Source: Agaribacter marinus (GTDB lineage Bacteria; Pseudomonadota; Gammaproteobacteria; Enterobacterales; Alteromonadaceae). Taken from it: a DNA stretch of 64,000 bases. The notes beneath the pieces are model-generated. The model was not told where the DNA came from. It saw nothing but the letters and a program-made list of their open reading frames with translations, and made no database searches. Positions 10,078 through 20,304 of the stretch are shown piece by piece (position 1 is the stretch's first letter; every line of letters starts with the position of its first letter). The position numbers and the translations under genes are program-made. The DNA is taken from contig NZ_BSOT01000005.1 of the NCBI RefSeq assembly GCF_030160655.1, forward strand, positions 1,631,546 to 1,695,545. Reading direction: 5' to 3'.

Positions 10078-12555
10078 CTAGAAGGTCGATCCAATATTGA
10101 ATGTAAAGAATTTAGCATCATCGCCTTCTCTTTCTTTCAATGCACGAGAGAAACTAAATACCATTGGCCCCATCGGAGATATCCATTGCACAGATAAACC
10201 GGCTGAACTTCTGTAATATTTCCAGTCACTAAAATCAGCTAATACCTGAGAACTCTGTGTTTGTACGAGCCTTAGATCTTTCACAGCATCGTAATCAAAC
10301 TCAGTGTCCCATACGTTACCTACGTCATAGAAAAGACTTGTTCTAACGGAGTTGTCGAACTCAGTTTCGACAAATGGCGTAGGAACAATGAGCTCAATAC
10401 CACCAATAGCCATCGCATTTCCACCTAAACTTCGGCTTGACAGCGTTAGTGTATCTTGACTCGGATCGTTAATGACTGGCACTCCATTTGGAGTAGTGAG
10501 TGCTTGGCTACTTATTCGTCTCACACCTCGCGGACCTACAGTATTGTTTTCAAATCCACGTAAAGTATCTGCACCACCTGCTGTAAAGTTTTCTGTAAAT
10601 GGTAATACTTGCTCAATCCCATCAACATCACCGTAACCATTACCATAACCCAACCTTATTCGCCCGAGCACAGTCCAGCGCTGATTCCTACTTAAGGGGT
10701 AATACCATTTGTTGTCAGAAACAAACTTAAAGTAATTAACATCAGAATTTGGTGTCGTAATACTAAACGACGCGCGTTGTGATGATCCACTGGAGGGGAA
10801 TAAGCCTCGGTTAAGCGTATTACGGCTCCATGTAACTGAGCCTAACAAACTGGCATAATCAATTGGTGCTTCAGGGTCATTAGGATCTTCAAACTGGCGA
10901 TAAAACTGTCTTGTCTGCTCAAATTGCGTGTTGTCAGAGGTCAATTCAACATCAGAATAGGTTAAACCAAAACTAATTCTGTTCACTTCATTTATTGGGT
11001 ACCCAATATTTCCGCCCAAAGACCAGCGCTTAGTATTAAACCTAACGGTACCAAAGTCGCCACCATCGAATTCGCTATATGAAAGGCTTCCGCCCAGACT
11101 AATACCATCAATTGTAAAATAAGGGTCTAAGTAGGTTAACTGCGCAGTAGATTGATAAGATACTGTCGAGATATTTGCACCCACCCGTTTACCAGTACCC
11201 AAAAAATTGTCCTGTTGAATGCCCGCCTGCAAACTTAATCGTGTTGCATCACCGTATCCAATTCCTGCATTAAATTGTCCAGAAGCCTGTTCTTTAACTT
11301 TAAATTCAATGTCAACTTTATCATCCTCTCCCGGTAATCTAACCGTTTCATATTCCACTTCTTCCATATAGGTCAAACGAGATAACTGAGATTTAGAGGT
11401 CTCTAACAAGCCTTCAGACAACCAGGTACCTTCTAGCTGTACAACATTCTGACGGAGTACTTCGTCTGCCGTCGTTTGGTTACCTTCTATATTTACCCGA
11501 CGCACGTAAATACGTTTACCCGGGTCAACAGAAATAGTAAGTTTAACCGTTTTATCTTCTTCATTAATTTCGGGAATAGTAGTAACCGTAGGGTATGCAT
11601 ACCCGTATCGACCGAGGTATTTCGACACAAATTCTTCGGCGTATGTGACTTGCGCTTGACTATATAAAAGGCCTGTTCTTATCGGTAACAATTGACGAAC
11701 AAATTCCTCATACCCTAATAAATCACCTACCAGTTCGATATCTGAAACTGTGTAGGTTTCGCCCTCTGACAAATTTAAGGTAATATAGATACCGTCTTTT
11801 TCTGGGGACATCGAAACCTGAGTAGACGTGATACCAAATTGCAAATAGCCACGATCTTTATAGTAACTGGTAATCGTTTCCATGTCGCCAGATAGCGTTT
11901 GCTGTTGATACCGGGTTTCTGATGTAAAGTCCCACCATGGGGTGTCAAACTTCAATTCCATCTGACCAAACAGTTCAGTATCGTCATAGACTTCGTTACC
12001 GACAATATTGATCTGTTTAATTTTAGCCGCGTCTCCTTCTTCAAAGGTCAGTTTCAAGTCAACTCGATTCCGTGGAAGAGGCGTCACTATTGCATTAACC
12101 GTCGCGTTGTATTTGCCGATGCTATAAAAGAAGTCTTTCAGGCCGTTTTCTATTGAAGTGATGACTGTTCTATCTAATGGTTCGCCAATTCTGATATTCG
12201 CGCCGTCCAAACTTTCTTGCAGCTGTTCGTCTTTAATATCATCGTTACCGTCAAATATTATACTCGAAATGGTCGGGCGCTCTTCGACTTCGACCACCAG
12301 TACTGAACCATCTCTGTAAATTTTTACACTCTCAAAATGTGTCGAAGAATACAACGATCGAATAAGTTGCGTCACACGAAACTTATTCATAGCATCTCCG
12401 CGTTGCACCGGAAGATACGTTAACGCGGCACCGAGAGCAACACGTTGTAAGCCTTCAACTCGTATATCCTCAACCACAAAATCATAATTAGTTTGTGCAA
12501 AGGAAGAGGAAGAAACAGCGAGTAATGCGGCAAGAATAATTTTATTAAACTTCAT
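10078..12555 (-). CDS. bamA: Outer membrane protein assembly factor BamA
   Basis: BamA is the central Omp85 protein that folds and inserts outer-membrane beta-barrels. The 825-residue sequence has a signal peptide (1 to about 20, cleaved after SFA), five POTRA domains (about 22-425) and a 16-stranded barrel ending in a C-terminal phenylalanine. The barrel contains the family segment FTAGGADTLRGFENNTVGPR, which holds the conserved RGF of loop 6. It lies between rseP and skp, the standard order. Confidence 0.96.
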   Translation of the reverse strand: MKFNKIILAALLAVSSSSFAQTNYDFVVEDIRVEGLQRVALGAALTYLPVQRGDAMNKFRVTQLIRSLYSSTHFESVKIYRDGSVLVVEVEERPTISSIIFDGNDDIKDEQLQESLDGANIRIGEPLDRTVITSIENGLKDFFYSIGKYNATVNAIVTPLPRNRVDLKLTFEEGDAAKIKQINIVGNEVYDDTELFGQMELKFDTPWWDFTSETRYQQQTLSGDMETITSYYKDRGYLQFGITSTQVSMSPEKDGIYITLNLSEGETYTVSDIELVGDLLGYEEFVRQLLPIRTGLLYSQAQVTYAEEFVSKYLGRYGYAYPTVTTIPEINEEDKTVKLTISVDPGKRIYVRRVNIEGNQTTADEVLRQNVVQLEGTWLSEGLLETSKSQLSRLTYMEEVEYETVRLPGEDDKVDIEFKVKEQASGQFNAGIGYGDATRLSLQAGIQQDNFLGTGKRVGANISTVSYQSTAQLTYLDPYFTIDGISLGGSLSYSEFDGGDFGTVRFNTKRWSLGGNIGYPINEVNRISFGLTYSDVELTSDNTQFEQTRQFYRQFEDPNDPEAPIDYASLLGSVTWSRNTLNRGLFPSSGSSQRASFSITTPNSDVNYFKFVSDNKWYYPLSRNQRWTVLGRIRLGYGNGYGDVDGIEQVLPFTENFTAGGADTLRGFENNTVGPRGVRRISSQALTTPNGVPVINDPSQDTLTLSSRSLGGNAMAIGGIELIVPTPFVETEFDNSVRTSLFYDVGNVWDTEFDYDAVKDLRLVQTQSSQVLADFSDWKYYRSSAGLSVQWISPMGPMVFSFSRALKEREGDDAKFFTFNIGSTF

Positions 12556-12598
12556 CTACTATCTTAAATCCAGTACGTTGTGTCAGATCTTATTATGT

Positions 12599-13945
12599 TT
12601 ATATATTGCGTAAGATATCGTTAAAAATCGCGGTTCCCATTACGACAAAAAGTAATGCGGCTCCGATACGAAATCCTATGTCCTGAACAGCCTCTGACAC
12701 TGGCTTTCCAGTTAACCATTCCACCGTAAAGTACATTAAATGACCACCATCTAATATTGGCAACGGCAAAAGGTTAATAATACCAAGATTCACGCTAATA
12801 AGCGCTAAAAAACTCAAAAATGCTACTAAGCCAACACTCGCGCTTGTTCCTGCGCCTTGTGCTATAGATATGGGACCGCTTAAGTTCTTAACAGAAATAT
12901 CACCTGTTAACAATTTCCCCAACATCTCAAATGTTACTGAAACCAAACGCCATGTTTCATTTAGGCCATATAAAAACGCGTCTACAACACCTAACTCTAT
13001 TTCCTGAACGAATTCTTCAGGCCATGCTCCCTGATAGGGAACTACACCTAAATACCCCTTTGTACTATCTTCAGGGTGCACGCCAAATGTCACATCAAGC
13101 ACAACATTTGTTCCCTGCCTAAGCACGTTCAACTTAACTTTTTGCTTCGGACTTTGTTCGATAAAGTCGACTATTTGGCTCCAATTATTAAAAGTAGTTC
13201 CATCTATTCCCAATATTTCATCATCTAATTGCAATCCGCCATCACTAGCTGGCGAGTTTTCGGAGACTAAGCCTAAGGTCTTAGTCAACGCTGGACGAAA
13301 AGGTGTAAAACCTAGGGCATCAAATAGGCTTTGACTATCTGGGTCTACCTTCCAACCATTTAACGTTATAAAAAGTTGACGTTGCCGACTATCTGCATCA
13401 ATGACAGTTAGGGGCATCGTTTGTTCACCACTATATGTAGCGATTTCAATACTGACGTCGCGCCAATTGTTGGTTTCTCTACCACCAATACTGATGATTT
13501 GATCGCCCTGCGAAACCCCACTGCCATCGACCAAAGATCCGGCTTGCACTTCACCAATAATTGGCTTTATTGTTTGCTGACCAATCATGCCGATAGCCAT
13601 GAGAATAAAAACCGCAAAAATGATATTTATTAATGGACCAGCAGCAACAATTGCAAAGCGCTGATATAGGGGTTTGTGGTTAAACGCAAGGTCTTGTTGC
13701 ACTTCAGACACGTCATCTACTCGCCCGTCTAGCATGCGGACATACCCTCCCATGGGGATTGCCGCAATCACAAATTCCATGCCTGACGATGTGACTCGCT
13801 TGTACAATGGTTTACCAAAACCAATGGAAAAACGCAGAATTTTAACCTTACAAAGCTTCGCGACGTAATAGTGCCCCCATTCGTGCACCGCAACCAAAAT
13901 ACTCAATGCAATAACAAAAAAGAAAATGTTGTTAATAATCGACAT
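12599..13945 (-). CDS. rseP: Site-2 intramembrane protease RseP
   Basis: RseP is the inner-membrane zinc metalloprotease that makes the second cut in the anti-sigma factor RseA and releases sigma-E in response to envelope stress. The zinc-binding HEWGH motif is at residues 21-25 in the first membrane segment, and the partner LPLPILDGGHL motif is near the C-terminus. Two PDZ domains lie between (about 115-300). Length 448 matches E. coli (450). Its ATG overlaps the dxr stop by one base, so the two are probably translated together. Confidence 0.95.
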   Translation of the reverse strand: MSIINNIFFFVIALSILVAVHEWGHYYVAKLCKVKILRFSIGFGKPLYKRVTSSGMEFVIAAIPMGGYVRMLDGRVDDVSEVQQDLAFNHKPLYQRFAIVAAGPLINIIFAVFILMAIGMIGQQTIKPIIGEVQAGSLVDGSGVSQGDQIISIGGRETNNWRDVSIEIATYSGEQTMPLTVIDADSRQRQLFITLNGWKVDPDSQSLFDALGFTPFRPALTKTLGLVSENSPASDGGLQLDDEILGIDGTTFNNWSQIVDFIEQSPKQKVKLNVLRQGTNVVLDVTFGVHPEDSTKGYLGVVPYQGAWPEEFVQEIELGVVDAFLYGLNETWRLVSVTFEMLGKLLTGDISVKNLSGPISIAQGAGTSASVGLVAFLSFLALISVNLGIINLLPLPILDGGHLMYFTVEWLTGKPVSEAVQDIGFRIGAALLFVVMGTAIFNDILRNI

Positions 13946-15138
13946 TAGTCTGAGAGTTCCTGTACTTTATATGCAGCGTATTCCCTGCACAGCAAATCAT
14001 GCTGGATAACTTGTGAAATATCTGCGAGCGCTTGTTCAGAAAAGTGCTCGACAACTATGCGGTTAAGCTTATAGATATCAGTAAAACGAATTTGTTCATT
14101 TAAAAATGCGTCCACCGCAATTTCATTCGCTGCGTTTAATGCAGTTGTCGCGGCTTGCCCTTTTTCACAGGCTTGCATCGCCAGAAATAAATTTGGAAAA
14201 CGTTTTGGACAAGCCGCTTCAAAACTAAAATCAGTTAAATTGAAAAAATCTAAGGCTTTCACACCAGATGTAACACGTTTTGGATAACCCAACGCATGCG
14301 CAATAGGTGTTCGCATGTCAGGGTTACCCATTTGAGCAATTACGCTACCATCTACATATTGCACCATTGAATGAATAGTGCTTTGTGGGTGCACTACCAC
14401 TTTAATGTTCTCAGCATTTAAACCAAACAACCATCGAGCCTCAATAAACTCTAGCCCTTTGTTCATCATAGATGCAGAATCAACAGAGATTTTTTTACCC
14501 ATATCCCAATTGGGATGAGCGCATGCTTGCTCAGGACTGACGTCATCAAGCAAATTAATAGGCATTGTGCGAAAAGGGCCGCCTGAGGCAGTTAACAGTA
14601 GATGTGATATGCCACTCGACGCCTTGTCACCATAACAATAGTCATCAGGCAAACATTGAAAAATGGCGTTATGCTCACTATCAACCGGTATTAACGTTGC
14701 ATTGTGTTGCTTTACCGCTCGCATAAATAGCTCGCCTGACATTACTAAGGACTCTTTATTCGCCAGTAAAATTCGTTTGCTAGCGCGAATAGCAGACATT
14801 ATGGGTTTAAGGCCCGCCGCACCAACAATAGCGGCCATTACTGTGTCTGTCTTTGGATGAGATGCGATAAATTCCAATCCTTCCACGCCAAATTTGATTT
14901 GACAACTATGTTTATGGCTATCAGGTAAGGCTTGAAATAATTTAGAGGCTAACGATTTGTCAGCAGTAACAATATATTCTGGCGAAAATTGACATGCTAT
15001 CTCAACTAACTTTTCTATTTGAGAATAACCGGAAACGGCAAATACCTTGTATTGCTCAGCATTGCGCGAAATCACATCGAGGGTACTTGTACCTATGGAG
15101 CCAGTAGCACCCAGTATCGTTATATTTTGAGGCTGCAT
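13945..15138 (-). CDS. dxr: 1-deoxy-D-xylulose-5-phosphate reductoisomerase
   Basis: Dxr converts DXP to MEP with NADPH, the committed step of the MEP isoprenoid pathway. The NADPH-binding GATGSIGTSTLDVI is at the N-terminus, and the metal/substrate region contains DSEHNAIFQCL. I placed the start at the ATG at 15138 (MQPQNITILG), since the upstream TTG or ATG codons would reach well into cdsA; this leaves four bases between the cdsA stop and dxr. Here dxr follows cdsA, while in E. coli it precedes uppS; the uppS-cdsA-dxr order is also known in Vibrio. Confidence 0.95.
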   Translation of the reverse strand: MQPQNITILGATGSIGTSTLDVISRNAEQYKVFAVSGYSQIEKLVEIACQFSPEYIVTADKSLASKLFQALPDSHKHSCQIKFGVEGLEFIASHPKTDTVMAAIVGAAGLKPIMSAIRASKRILLANKESLVMSGELFMRAVKQHNATLIPVDSEHNAIFQCLPDDYCYGDKASSGISHLLLTASGGPFRTMPINLLDDVSPEQACAHPNWDMGKKISVDSASMMNKGLEFIEARWLFGLNAENIKVVVHPQSTIHSMVQYVDGSVIAQMGNPDMRTPIAHALGYPKRVTSGVKALDFFNLTDFSFEAACPKRFPNLFLAMQACEKGQAATTALNAANEIAVDAFLNEQIRFTDIYKLNRIVVEHFSEQALADISQVIQHDLLCREYAAYKVQELSD

Positions 15139-15142
15139 GTAA

Positions 15143-16006
15143 TTAGGCCATCCAGACCACATAACAAAAAGCAAAGACAGGAAATGCAGCGGTTAAACTA
15201 TCAATACGGTCCATTACACCGCCGTGACCAGGGAGTAACTTTCCGCTGTCCTTCATACCTGCGCAGCGCTTAAACATCGATTCATTAAGATCGCCGAGAG
15301 CAGAAACACCAACCGTAATACCACCAATCACCACGTGCAACCATATTCTAGAGGGATCAACCTGATAATGCAGCGCAGCAAATGCAATAATCGCTAATGA
15401 GGCCATTACCCCACCCAGGAGACCTTCGAGTGTTTTACCAGGCGACACATTTGGGCGCAATTTATGCTTACCAAACTTCACGCCAACGAAAAATGCACCG
15501 ATGTCAGCGGCCCATACAATCCCCAATACGTAAAATAATAAAGATGCACCATAAAACGGATCTACATCGTAAAGGCTTGTACGTAAACTTACGACTGCTA
15601 CCCAAGTGGGAATCAAGGTTAGCACACCGAAAGCCGCCCGAATGGGTTTACTTGTTTTCCAAAAGCCACTGTACTTTGGGTAAACGATGATCATCAATAG
15701 GCTTAATGTCCACCATACCGATGCAATGAGTAGAATAAATGAGAAGAGTGGATTCAATTCTCCTTGAACCCATATATCCTCTGCATCAACAAAGTAAATT
15801 AATAAGCCACAAAGCACCGCGATAAATGCTGCAAACCACCCCTTAAAAATACGGATTGTAATCCCGGACATGTTGGCCCATTCGTATGCCCCTAAAAAAA
15901 CAACCCCAGCAACTGCGACTTTAAAATATTCTATAGGTAAAAACAGAATCGCGAATAACGCTAGCGGCGCAAGAATTATTGCCGTTATTATTCGCTGCTT
16001 TAACAT
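15143..16006 (-). CDS. cdsA: Phosphatidate cytidylyltransferase
   Basis: CdsA makes CDP-diacylglycerol from phosphatidic acid and CTP, the branch point for all phospholipids. It is a polytopic inner-membrane protein of 287 residues with several hydrophobic segments. The C-terminal signature is seen as ESMFKRCAGMKDSGKLLPGH followed by GGVMDRIDSL. Its ATG overlaps the end of uppS by seven bases. Confidence 0.95.
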   Translation of the reverse strand: MLKQRIITAIILAPLALFAILFLPIEYFKVAVAGVVFLGAYEWANMSGITIRIFKGWFAAFIAVLCGLLIYFVDAEDIWVQGELNPLFSFILLIASVWWTLSLLMIIVYPKYSGFWKTSKPIRAAFGVLTLIPTWVAVVSLRTSLYDVDPFYGASLLFYVLGIVWAADIGAFFVGVKFGKHKLRPNVSPGKTLEGLLGGVMASLAIIAFAALHYQVDPSRIWLHVVIGGITVGVSALGDLNESMFKRCAGMKDSGKLLPGHGGVMDRIDSLTAAFPVFAFCYVVWMA

Positions 16007-16791
16007 GGTTTATGCTCTGGATCTTGCGTCATTATTTGTTCTCCAGTCAAACCAAATCTTCGTTGACGAGATGAGAAGTCTTCTACTGCCGCTTTGAACG
16101 CATCTTCATTAAAGTCAGGCCAAAGTATATCAGTAAAGTAAAACTCTGCGTACGCACATTGCCACAACAAAAAGTTACTCACTCGATGATCTCCACCGGT
16201 ACGAATCAGTAGATCTAATTCTGGTAAGCGAGCTGTACTCATGTGTTGATCAAACACTTCTTCAGTGATAGCTGAGCTGTCAATTTCTGCGCTCTGGACT
16301 TTGGAAATCAACTGTTTCGCCGCATTAACAATGTCCCAACGACCACCATAATTCGCAGCAATATTAACCGTTAACGCTGAATTATTTGCCGTTAAGGCTT
16401 CTGCCTTGTGAATTTTTTTCTGCAATGACTCACTGAAAGATGAAAGATCCCCGATAACTTTCAAACGAATATCGTTCTTATGCAAACGTTTGACTTCACT
16501 TTTAAGGACAAGGCCGAACAAGTCCATCAGTACGCCGACTTCTTCTTTTGGCCGTTTCCAATTTTCACTAGAAAAAGCAAACAATGTAAGCGACTGAATA
16601 CCAGACTGCCTTGCATATTTTACCGACGCTCTAACAGCATCGACACCAGCTTTGTGCCCAAAAGTCCGGCGTTTTCCCCTTACTTGCGCCCACCGACCAT
16701 TACCGTCCATGATAATAGCGACATGTTTTGGTATTTTAGTACAGCCAAGCGCCTCATCAATTACATCATTTGCTAATTTATCTACACCCAT
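16000..16791 (-). CDS. uppS: Undecaprenyl diphosphate synthase
   Basis: UppS condenses eight isopentenyl diphosphates onto farnesyl diphosphate in cis to give the C55 carrier lipid for peptidoglycan and O-antigen. The diagnostic HVAIIMDGNGRWAQ segment, with the catalytic Asp, is near residue 30, and the C-terminal substrate-binding region LLIRTGGDHRVSNFLLWQ is intact (family consensus RTGGExRxSNF, here with Asp). The N-terminus is about ten residues longer than that of E. coli. It starts 10 bases after frr. Confidence 0.94.
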   Translation of the reverse strand: MGVDKLANDVIDEALGCTKIPKHVAIIMDGNGRWAQVRGKRRTFGHKAGVDAVRASVKYARQSGIQSLTLFAFSSENWKRPKEEVGVLMDLFGLVLKSEVKRLHKNDIRLKVIGDLSSFSESLQKKIHKAEALTANNSALTVNIAANYGGRWDIVNAAKQLISKVQSAEIDSSAITEEVFDQHMSTARLPELDLLIRTGGDHRVSNFLLWQCAYAEFYFTDILWPDFNEDAFKAAVEDFSSRQRRFGLTGEQIMTQDPEHKPC

Positions 16792-16801
16792 AATAAAAGA
16801 A

Positions 16802-17359
16802 CTATACTTCCATCAATTCTTTTTCTTTATCAGCTAACATCTGGTCAACTTTCTTGATAAATTCATTGGTAATAGATTGGATATTCTCTTCACCCGCGCG
16901 ACTTTCGTCTTCACTAATTTCTTTTTCTTTTAACAATTCTTTAATGTCGCTGTTCGCATCTCGGCGAATGTTACGGATAGCCACTCGGCCCTGTTCAGCT
17001 TCAGATCGAACGACTTTAATTAAATCCTTTCGACGTTCTTCTGTCAGTGCAGGCATAGGGATACGAATAGCAGCACCTGCTGACATAGGATTCAAACCAA
17101 GATCAGATTGCATTATTGCCTTTTCAACCGCTTGAATAGAGCTCTTATCAAAAACAGATAATGCTAAGGTACGAGAATCTTCAGCGATAATATTCGCCAG
17201 TTGTTTAAGCGGCGTATCAGTACCGTAGTAAGGCACCATGATACTATCTAATAAACTTGGGTGCGCGCGACCAGTCCTAATTTTACTTAATTGACCTTTT
17301 AGTGCGGTTAGGCTTTTTTCCATACGCTCGCTGGCGTCTAATTCGATTTCATCAATCAT
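16802..17359 (-). CDS. frr: Ribosome recycling factor
   Basis: RRF, with EF-G, splits the ribosome after termination. The 185-residue length and the typical features (an N-terminal helix with [20 protein letters not shown], the GRAHPSLLD turn and the C-terminal three-helix bundle) are the family pattern. It lies 12 bases downstream of pyrH, the universal order in this group. Confidence 0.96.
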   Translation of the reverse strand: MIDEIELDASERMEKSLTALKGQLSKIRTGRAHPSLLDSIMVPYYGTDTPLKQLANIIAEDSRTLALSVFDKSSIQAVEKAIMQSDLGLNPMSAGAAIRIPMPALTEERRKDLIKVVRSEAEQGRVAIRNIRRDANSDIKELLKEKEISEDESRAGEENIQSITNEFIKKVDQMLADKEKELMEV

Positions 17360-17371
17360 ATTTTTAACCTT

Positions 17372-18112
17372 TTATTGTTCTTGTGCTGTGTGCGTAATAA
17401 GCGTTCCTTCAGGGTCGCCCAATACCACTCGTTTTAAGCAACCTGGCGTATTCATATTGAATACTCGTATTGGCATATTATGGTCTCTAGCCAAGGTAAA
17501 TGCTGATAAATCCATCACTTTTAGCTCTTTTTCTAACACTTCTTGGTACGACAGCGTTTTCATCAATACTGCATCAGGGTTTTTCACAGGGTCCGCATTA
17601 TAGACACCGTCGACTTTAGTGGCTTTGAACACAGCGTCCGCTTCTATTTCGATACCACGTAAACATGCTGCTGAATCAGTCGTAAAAAATGGATTGCCGG
17701 TACCCGCAGAGAAAATAACCACTTTACCAGACTTCAATAAACTAATTGCATCTGTCCAGTGATAGGAGTCACAAACGCCATTAAGTGGAATAGCTGACAT
17801 CAAACGAGCATTTACAAACGCACGATGTAAGGCGTCGCGCATCGCTAAACCATTCATCACCGTAGCTAGCATGCCCATATGATCACCAACTACACGATTC
17901 ATACCGGCCTTGGCTAGACCTTCACCTCTAAACAGGTTCCCCCCGCCAATAACGAGACCAACTTCAACGCCTAACTCAACGATTTCTTTTATCTCTTGAG
18001 CCATGCGATCTAGTACTTTGGCATCAATGCCAAACTCTTCATCCCCCATGAGGGCTTCACCCGAAAGTTTCAATAAAATACGTCGGTATGCTGGTTTTGT
18101 TGAGTTACTCAT
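17372..18112 (-). CDS. pyrH: Uridylate kinase
   Basis: PyrH phosphorylates UMP to UDP. The amino-acid-kinase fold shows [16 protein letters not shown] at the N-terminus and [10 protein letters not shown] in the nucleotide-binding part; [18 protein letters not shown] is the UMP-binding region. The 246-residue length is normal. It is separated from tsf by 139 bases that contain a strong terminator, so pyrH-frr probably has its own promoter in that gap. Confidence 0.96.
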   Translation of the reverse strand: MSNSTKPAYRRILLKLSGEALMGDEEFGIDAKVLDRMAQEIKEIVELGVEVGLVIGGGNLFRGEGLAKAGMNRVVGDHMGMLATVMNGLAMRDALHRAFVNARLMSAIPLNGVCDSYHWTDAISLLKSGKVVIFSAGTGNPFFTTDSAACLRGIEIEADAVFKATKVDGVYNADPVKNPDAVLMKTLSYQEVLEKELKVMDLSAFTLARDHNMPIRVFNMNTPGCLKRVVLGDPEGTLITHTAQEQ

Positions 18113-18183
18113 GAAAAGTGTCCTTTTGTTCTACAAGATATATGTGCGGCGTACGTTTTGTACATATTATCAACACTATAAAA

Positions 18184-18205
18184 AAGCACCTCAATTGAGG
18201 TGCTT
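18184..18205 (-). terminator. Rho-independent terminator behind tsf
   Basis: The stretch is a perfect 22-base palindrome (AAGCACCTCAA and its complement) followed on the minus strand by TTTTTATA. It would end the rpsB-tsf transcript before pyrH. Confidence 0.88.
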
Positions 18206-18251
18206 CGTAGTGTATATTAACATTGCTTTTAGCAAAAGCTTGGAAAGCGTT

Positions 18252-19124
18252 TTATTTCTTTGCCGCTTCCATTTGAGCTGCGACTTCTGCGGCAAAATCT
18301 TCTGATTTTTTCTCAATACCTTCGCCAACTTCAAAACGAATGAAGTTAACTACATCGGCACTTTTTGACTTAAGTAAGTCACCAACGCTAGTTTTCGGCT
18401 CTTTAATAAAAGGCTGACCGGTCAAACTAATTTCGCCGGTGAATTTTTTCATACGCCCAGAAACCATTTTTTCCGCGATTTCCGCAGGTTTACCTTCTTT
18501 CATCGCAATTTCGACTTGGATTTCTTTTTCTTTCTCAACAACTTCAGCTGGTACGTCCGTCGGTTTAACAAATTGAGGATTAGCTGCCGCAACATGCATT
18601 GCGATATCCTTTGCTAACTCTTCGTCACCACCATTAAGAATAGCGATTACACCAATACGCCCACCATGCACATATGCACCAAGGTTGTCGCCTTCAACTG
18701 TGATAACACGTCGAGGAGAAATATTTTCACCTATTTTCGCGACTAATGTATCGCGTGCATCAGCAACTGTTGCGCCATCAACGTCAGCAGCATTTAGAGC
18801 ATCCATGTCATTGATTCCATTTGCAGATGCAACGTCAACCAATTTGCTACCAAAAGCTAAAAAGCCATCATCACGTGCAACGAAGTCTGTTTCGCAGTTT
18901 AATTCAAGCATAGTTGCTTTGTTGCCATCGACCTTTGTTAAAATAACACCTTCTGCGGCGATACGACCAGCCTTCTTAGCGGCTTTCGCTTGACCTGATT
19001 TACGCATATTTTCAATTGCTTGCTCGATATCGCCATCAGTCTCAACTAAGGCTTTCTTACAATCAAGCATGCCAGCGCCAGTGCGCTCACGTAATTCTTT
19101 AACCAGTGCTGCAGTCACTGCCAT
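18252..19124 (-). CDS. tsf: Elongation factor Ts
   Basis: EF-Ts is the guanine-nucleotide exchange factor for EF-Tu. The N-terminus carries the conserved [20 protein letters not shown], and [14 protein letters not shown] lies in the core domain. I chose the ATG at 19124 because it matches the family N-terminus and has GAGG nine bases upstream; a TTG at 19139 would overlap that ribosome-binding site. It is the second gene of the rpsB-tsf pair, behind an intergenic hairpin. Confidence 0.96.
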   Translation of the reverse strand: MAVTAALVKELRERTGAGMLDCKKALVETDGDIEQAIENMRKSGQAKAAKKAGRIAAEGVILTKVDGNKATMLELNCETDFVARDDGFLAFGSKLVDVASANGINDMDALNAADVDGATVADARDTLVAKIGENISPRRVITVEGDNLGAYVHGGRIGVIAILNGGDEELAKDIAMHVAAANPQFVKPTDVPAEVVEKEKEIQVEIAMKEGKPAEIAEKMVSGRMKKFTGEISLTGQPFIKEPKTSVGDLLKSKSADVVNFIRFEVGEGIEKKSEDFAAEVAAQMEAAKK

Positions 19125-19155
19125 CGTTCTATTCCTCAATATTTAAATTTAAAAA

Positions 19156-19175
19156 AAGGAGACCGCAGCCTCCTT
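19156..19175 (-). terminator. Hairpin with U-run between rpsB and tsf (attenuator)
   Basis: On the minus strand AAGGAGGC, the loop TGCG and GTCTCCTT form an eight-pair stem (one G-U pair) closed by a tetraloop and followed by seven T. It is a canonical terminator inside the rpsB-tsf pair, so it probably lowers tsf expression relative to rpsB rather than stopping all transcription. Confidence 0.75.
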
Positions 19176-19195
19176 CAAAACTGTTAACTTGCGAA

Positions 19196-19924
19196 TTACT
19201 CGCCTTCTACGACAAACTCGTCTTCAGTCGCTGGCACAGCGTCGCCGTTACGACCTTGAGTTACAGAATCAGCAGCAGCATTTGTATAAAGCTGGATCGC
19301 ACGGATTGCATCATCATTCCCAGGTACGATGTAATCAACACCATCCGGGTTAGAGTTTGTATCAACGACAGCAACCACTGGAATACCCAAGTTACGTGCT
19401 TCAGTAATAGCAATGTGCTCGTGATCTGCATCAATGACAAAAATACAATCAGGAAGACCGCCCATATCTTTGATACCACCAAGACTGTTCTCTAGCTTGG
19501 TCATTTCACGTTGAAGAAGTAAAACTTCCTTCTTCGTTAGCTTTTCAAACGTACCGTCTTGGCTTTGAGCTTCCAATTCTTTTAAACGGTTAATCGATTG
19601 ACGAACTGTTTTCCAGTTAGTCAACATGCCACCTAACCAACGTTTATTAACGTAGTATTGGCCGCACTTCTGTGCAGCTTCTTTAACAGCATCTGACGCA
19701 GCACGCTTGGTGCCAACAAAAAGAATTTTTCCTTTTTTAGCAGACACGCCACTTAAGTATGACAATGCGTCATTAAATAAAGGTACTGTTTTTTCTAAGT
19801 TAATGATATGAACCTTGTTACGCGCGCCGAAAATAAACGGAGCCATTTTTGGGTTCCAGTAACGAGTTTGGTGACCAAAGTGCACGCCTGCTTGAAGCAT
19901 GTCACGCATAGAAACATTTGACAT
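19196..19924 (-). CDS. rpsB: 30S ribosomal protein S2
   Basis: S2 is a late-assembling protein of the small ribosomal subunit that also recruits S1. The sequence begins [20 protein letters not shown], as in the family, and contains [20 protein letters not shown]. The 242-residue length is normal. AGGAT precedes the ATG. It is divergent from map, as in E. coli, and has a long untranslated leader. Confidence 0.97.
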   Translation of the reverse strand: MSNVSMRDMLQAGVHFGHQTRYWNPKMAPFIFGARNKVHIINLEKTVPLFNDALSYLSGVSAKKGKILFVGTKRAASDAVKEAAQKCGQYYVNKRWLGGMLTNWKTVRQSINRLKELEAQSQDGTFEKLTKKEVLLLQREMTKLENSLGGIKDMGGLPDCIFVIDADHEHIAITEARNLGIPVVAVVDTNSNPDGVDYIVPGNDDAIRAIQLYTNAAADSVTQGRNGDAVPATEDEFVVEGE

Positions 19925-20080
19925 TTAATTTATATCCTAATTAGGGGTTAAGCCTCCACATACCCTTACTTTCGATCGTAATTACAGTGCTTTATTACAG
20001 CCGAATAACGACACCCCGAAACCAAGTCTTAGTATGTGTGTGTATTAAAGTTAATTTGCTGTATTAAAAACAGCGGGCGC

Positions 20081-20109
20081 TTTATACCATCCAACGCGCA
20101 ACCACACAA
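20081..20109 (-). promoter_or_regulatory. rpsB promoter candidate
   Basis: On the minus strand TTGTGT (-35), a 17-base spacer and TATAAA (-10) are seen, with TGG directly before the -10, giving an extended -10 element. The bases right after the -10 are GCGCCCGC, the GC-rich discriminator typical of stringently controlled ribosomal promoters. Confidence 0.6.
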
Positions 20110-20250
20110 GCTTTTTCTCTGAGTATTTGGAAAACTCCCCCTAAAGCAAGTGCTACTTGCCAACAAATATTAGCAGTTGAGTTTTTTAATATCGATGCGT
20201 CAAACTGGTTATAAGCAAAAGCAATGAATAATTTTGATTTTTTATGGGTG

Positions 20251-20259
20251 TGATATACT
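20251..20259 (+). promoter_or_regulatory. map promoter candidate (extended -10)
   Basis: TGATATACT fits the TGnTATAAT extended -10 consensus with one mismatch. No good -35 box lies at 17 bases, which is common for extended -10 promoters. The position, about 45 bases before the map start, is suitable. Confidence 0.5.
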
Positions 20260-20304
20260 CTGCCGCAAAATTTCTGCAACTGGAATTAGAACTGGAGTAA
20301 CGGT

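Larger units (their letters stand above)
19925..20304. promoter_or_regulatory. Divergent rpsB/map control region (380 bases without a gene)
   Basis: No credible gene lies here. The rpsB side has a leader of about 150 bases between the predicted start site and the rpsB ATG; in E. coli the rpsB leader is the target of S2 feedback, and the same role is plausible here but not shown. The map side has a short leader. Promoter candidates are given as separate entries. A 65-codon minus-strand frame over 20082-20279 covers the rpsB promoter and is not believed. Confidence 0.6.

Noticed and set aside
20082-20279. 65-codon minus-strand frame upstream of rpsB
   Set aside because: It covers the promoter candidates and shows no ribosome-binding site or known motif.
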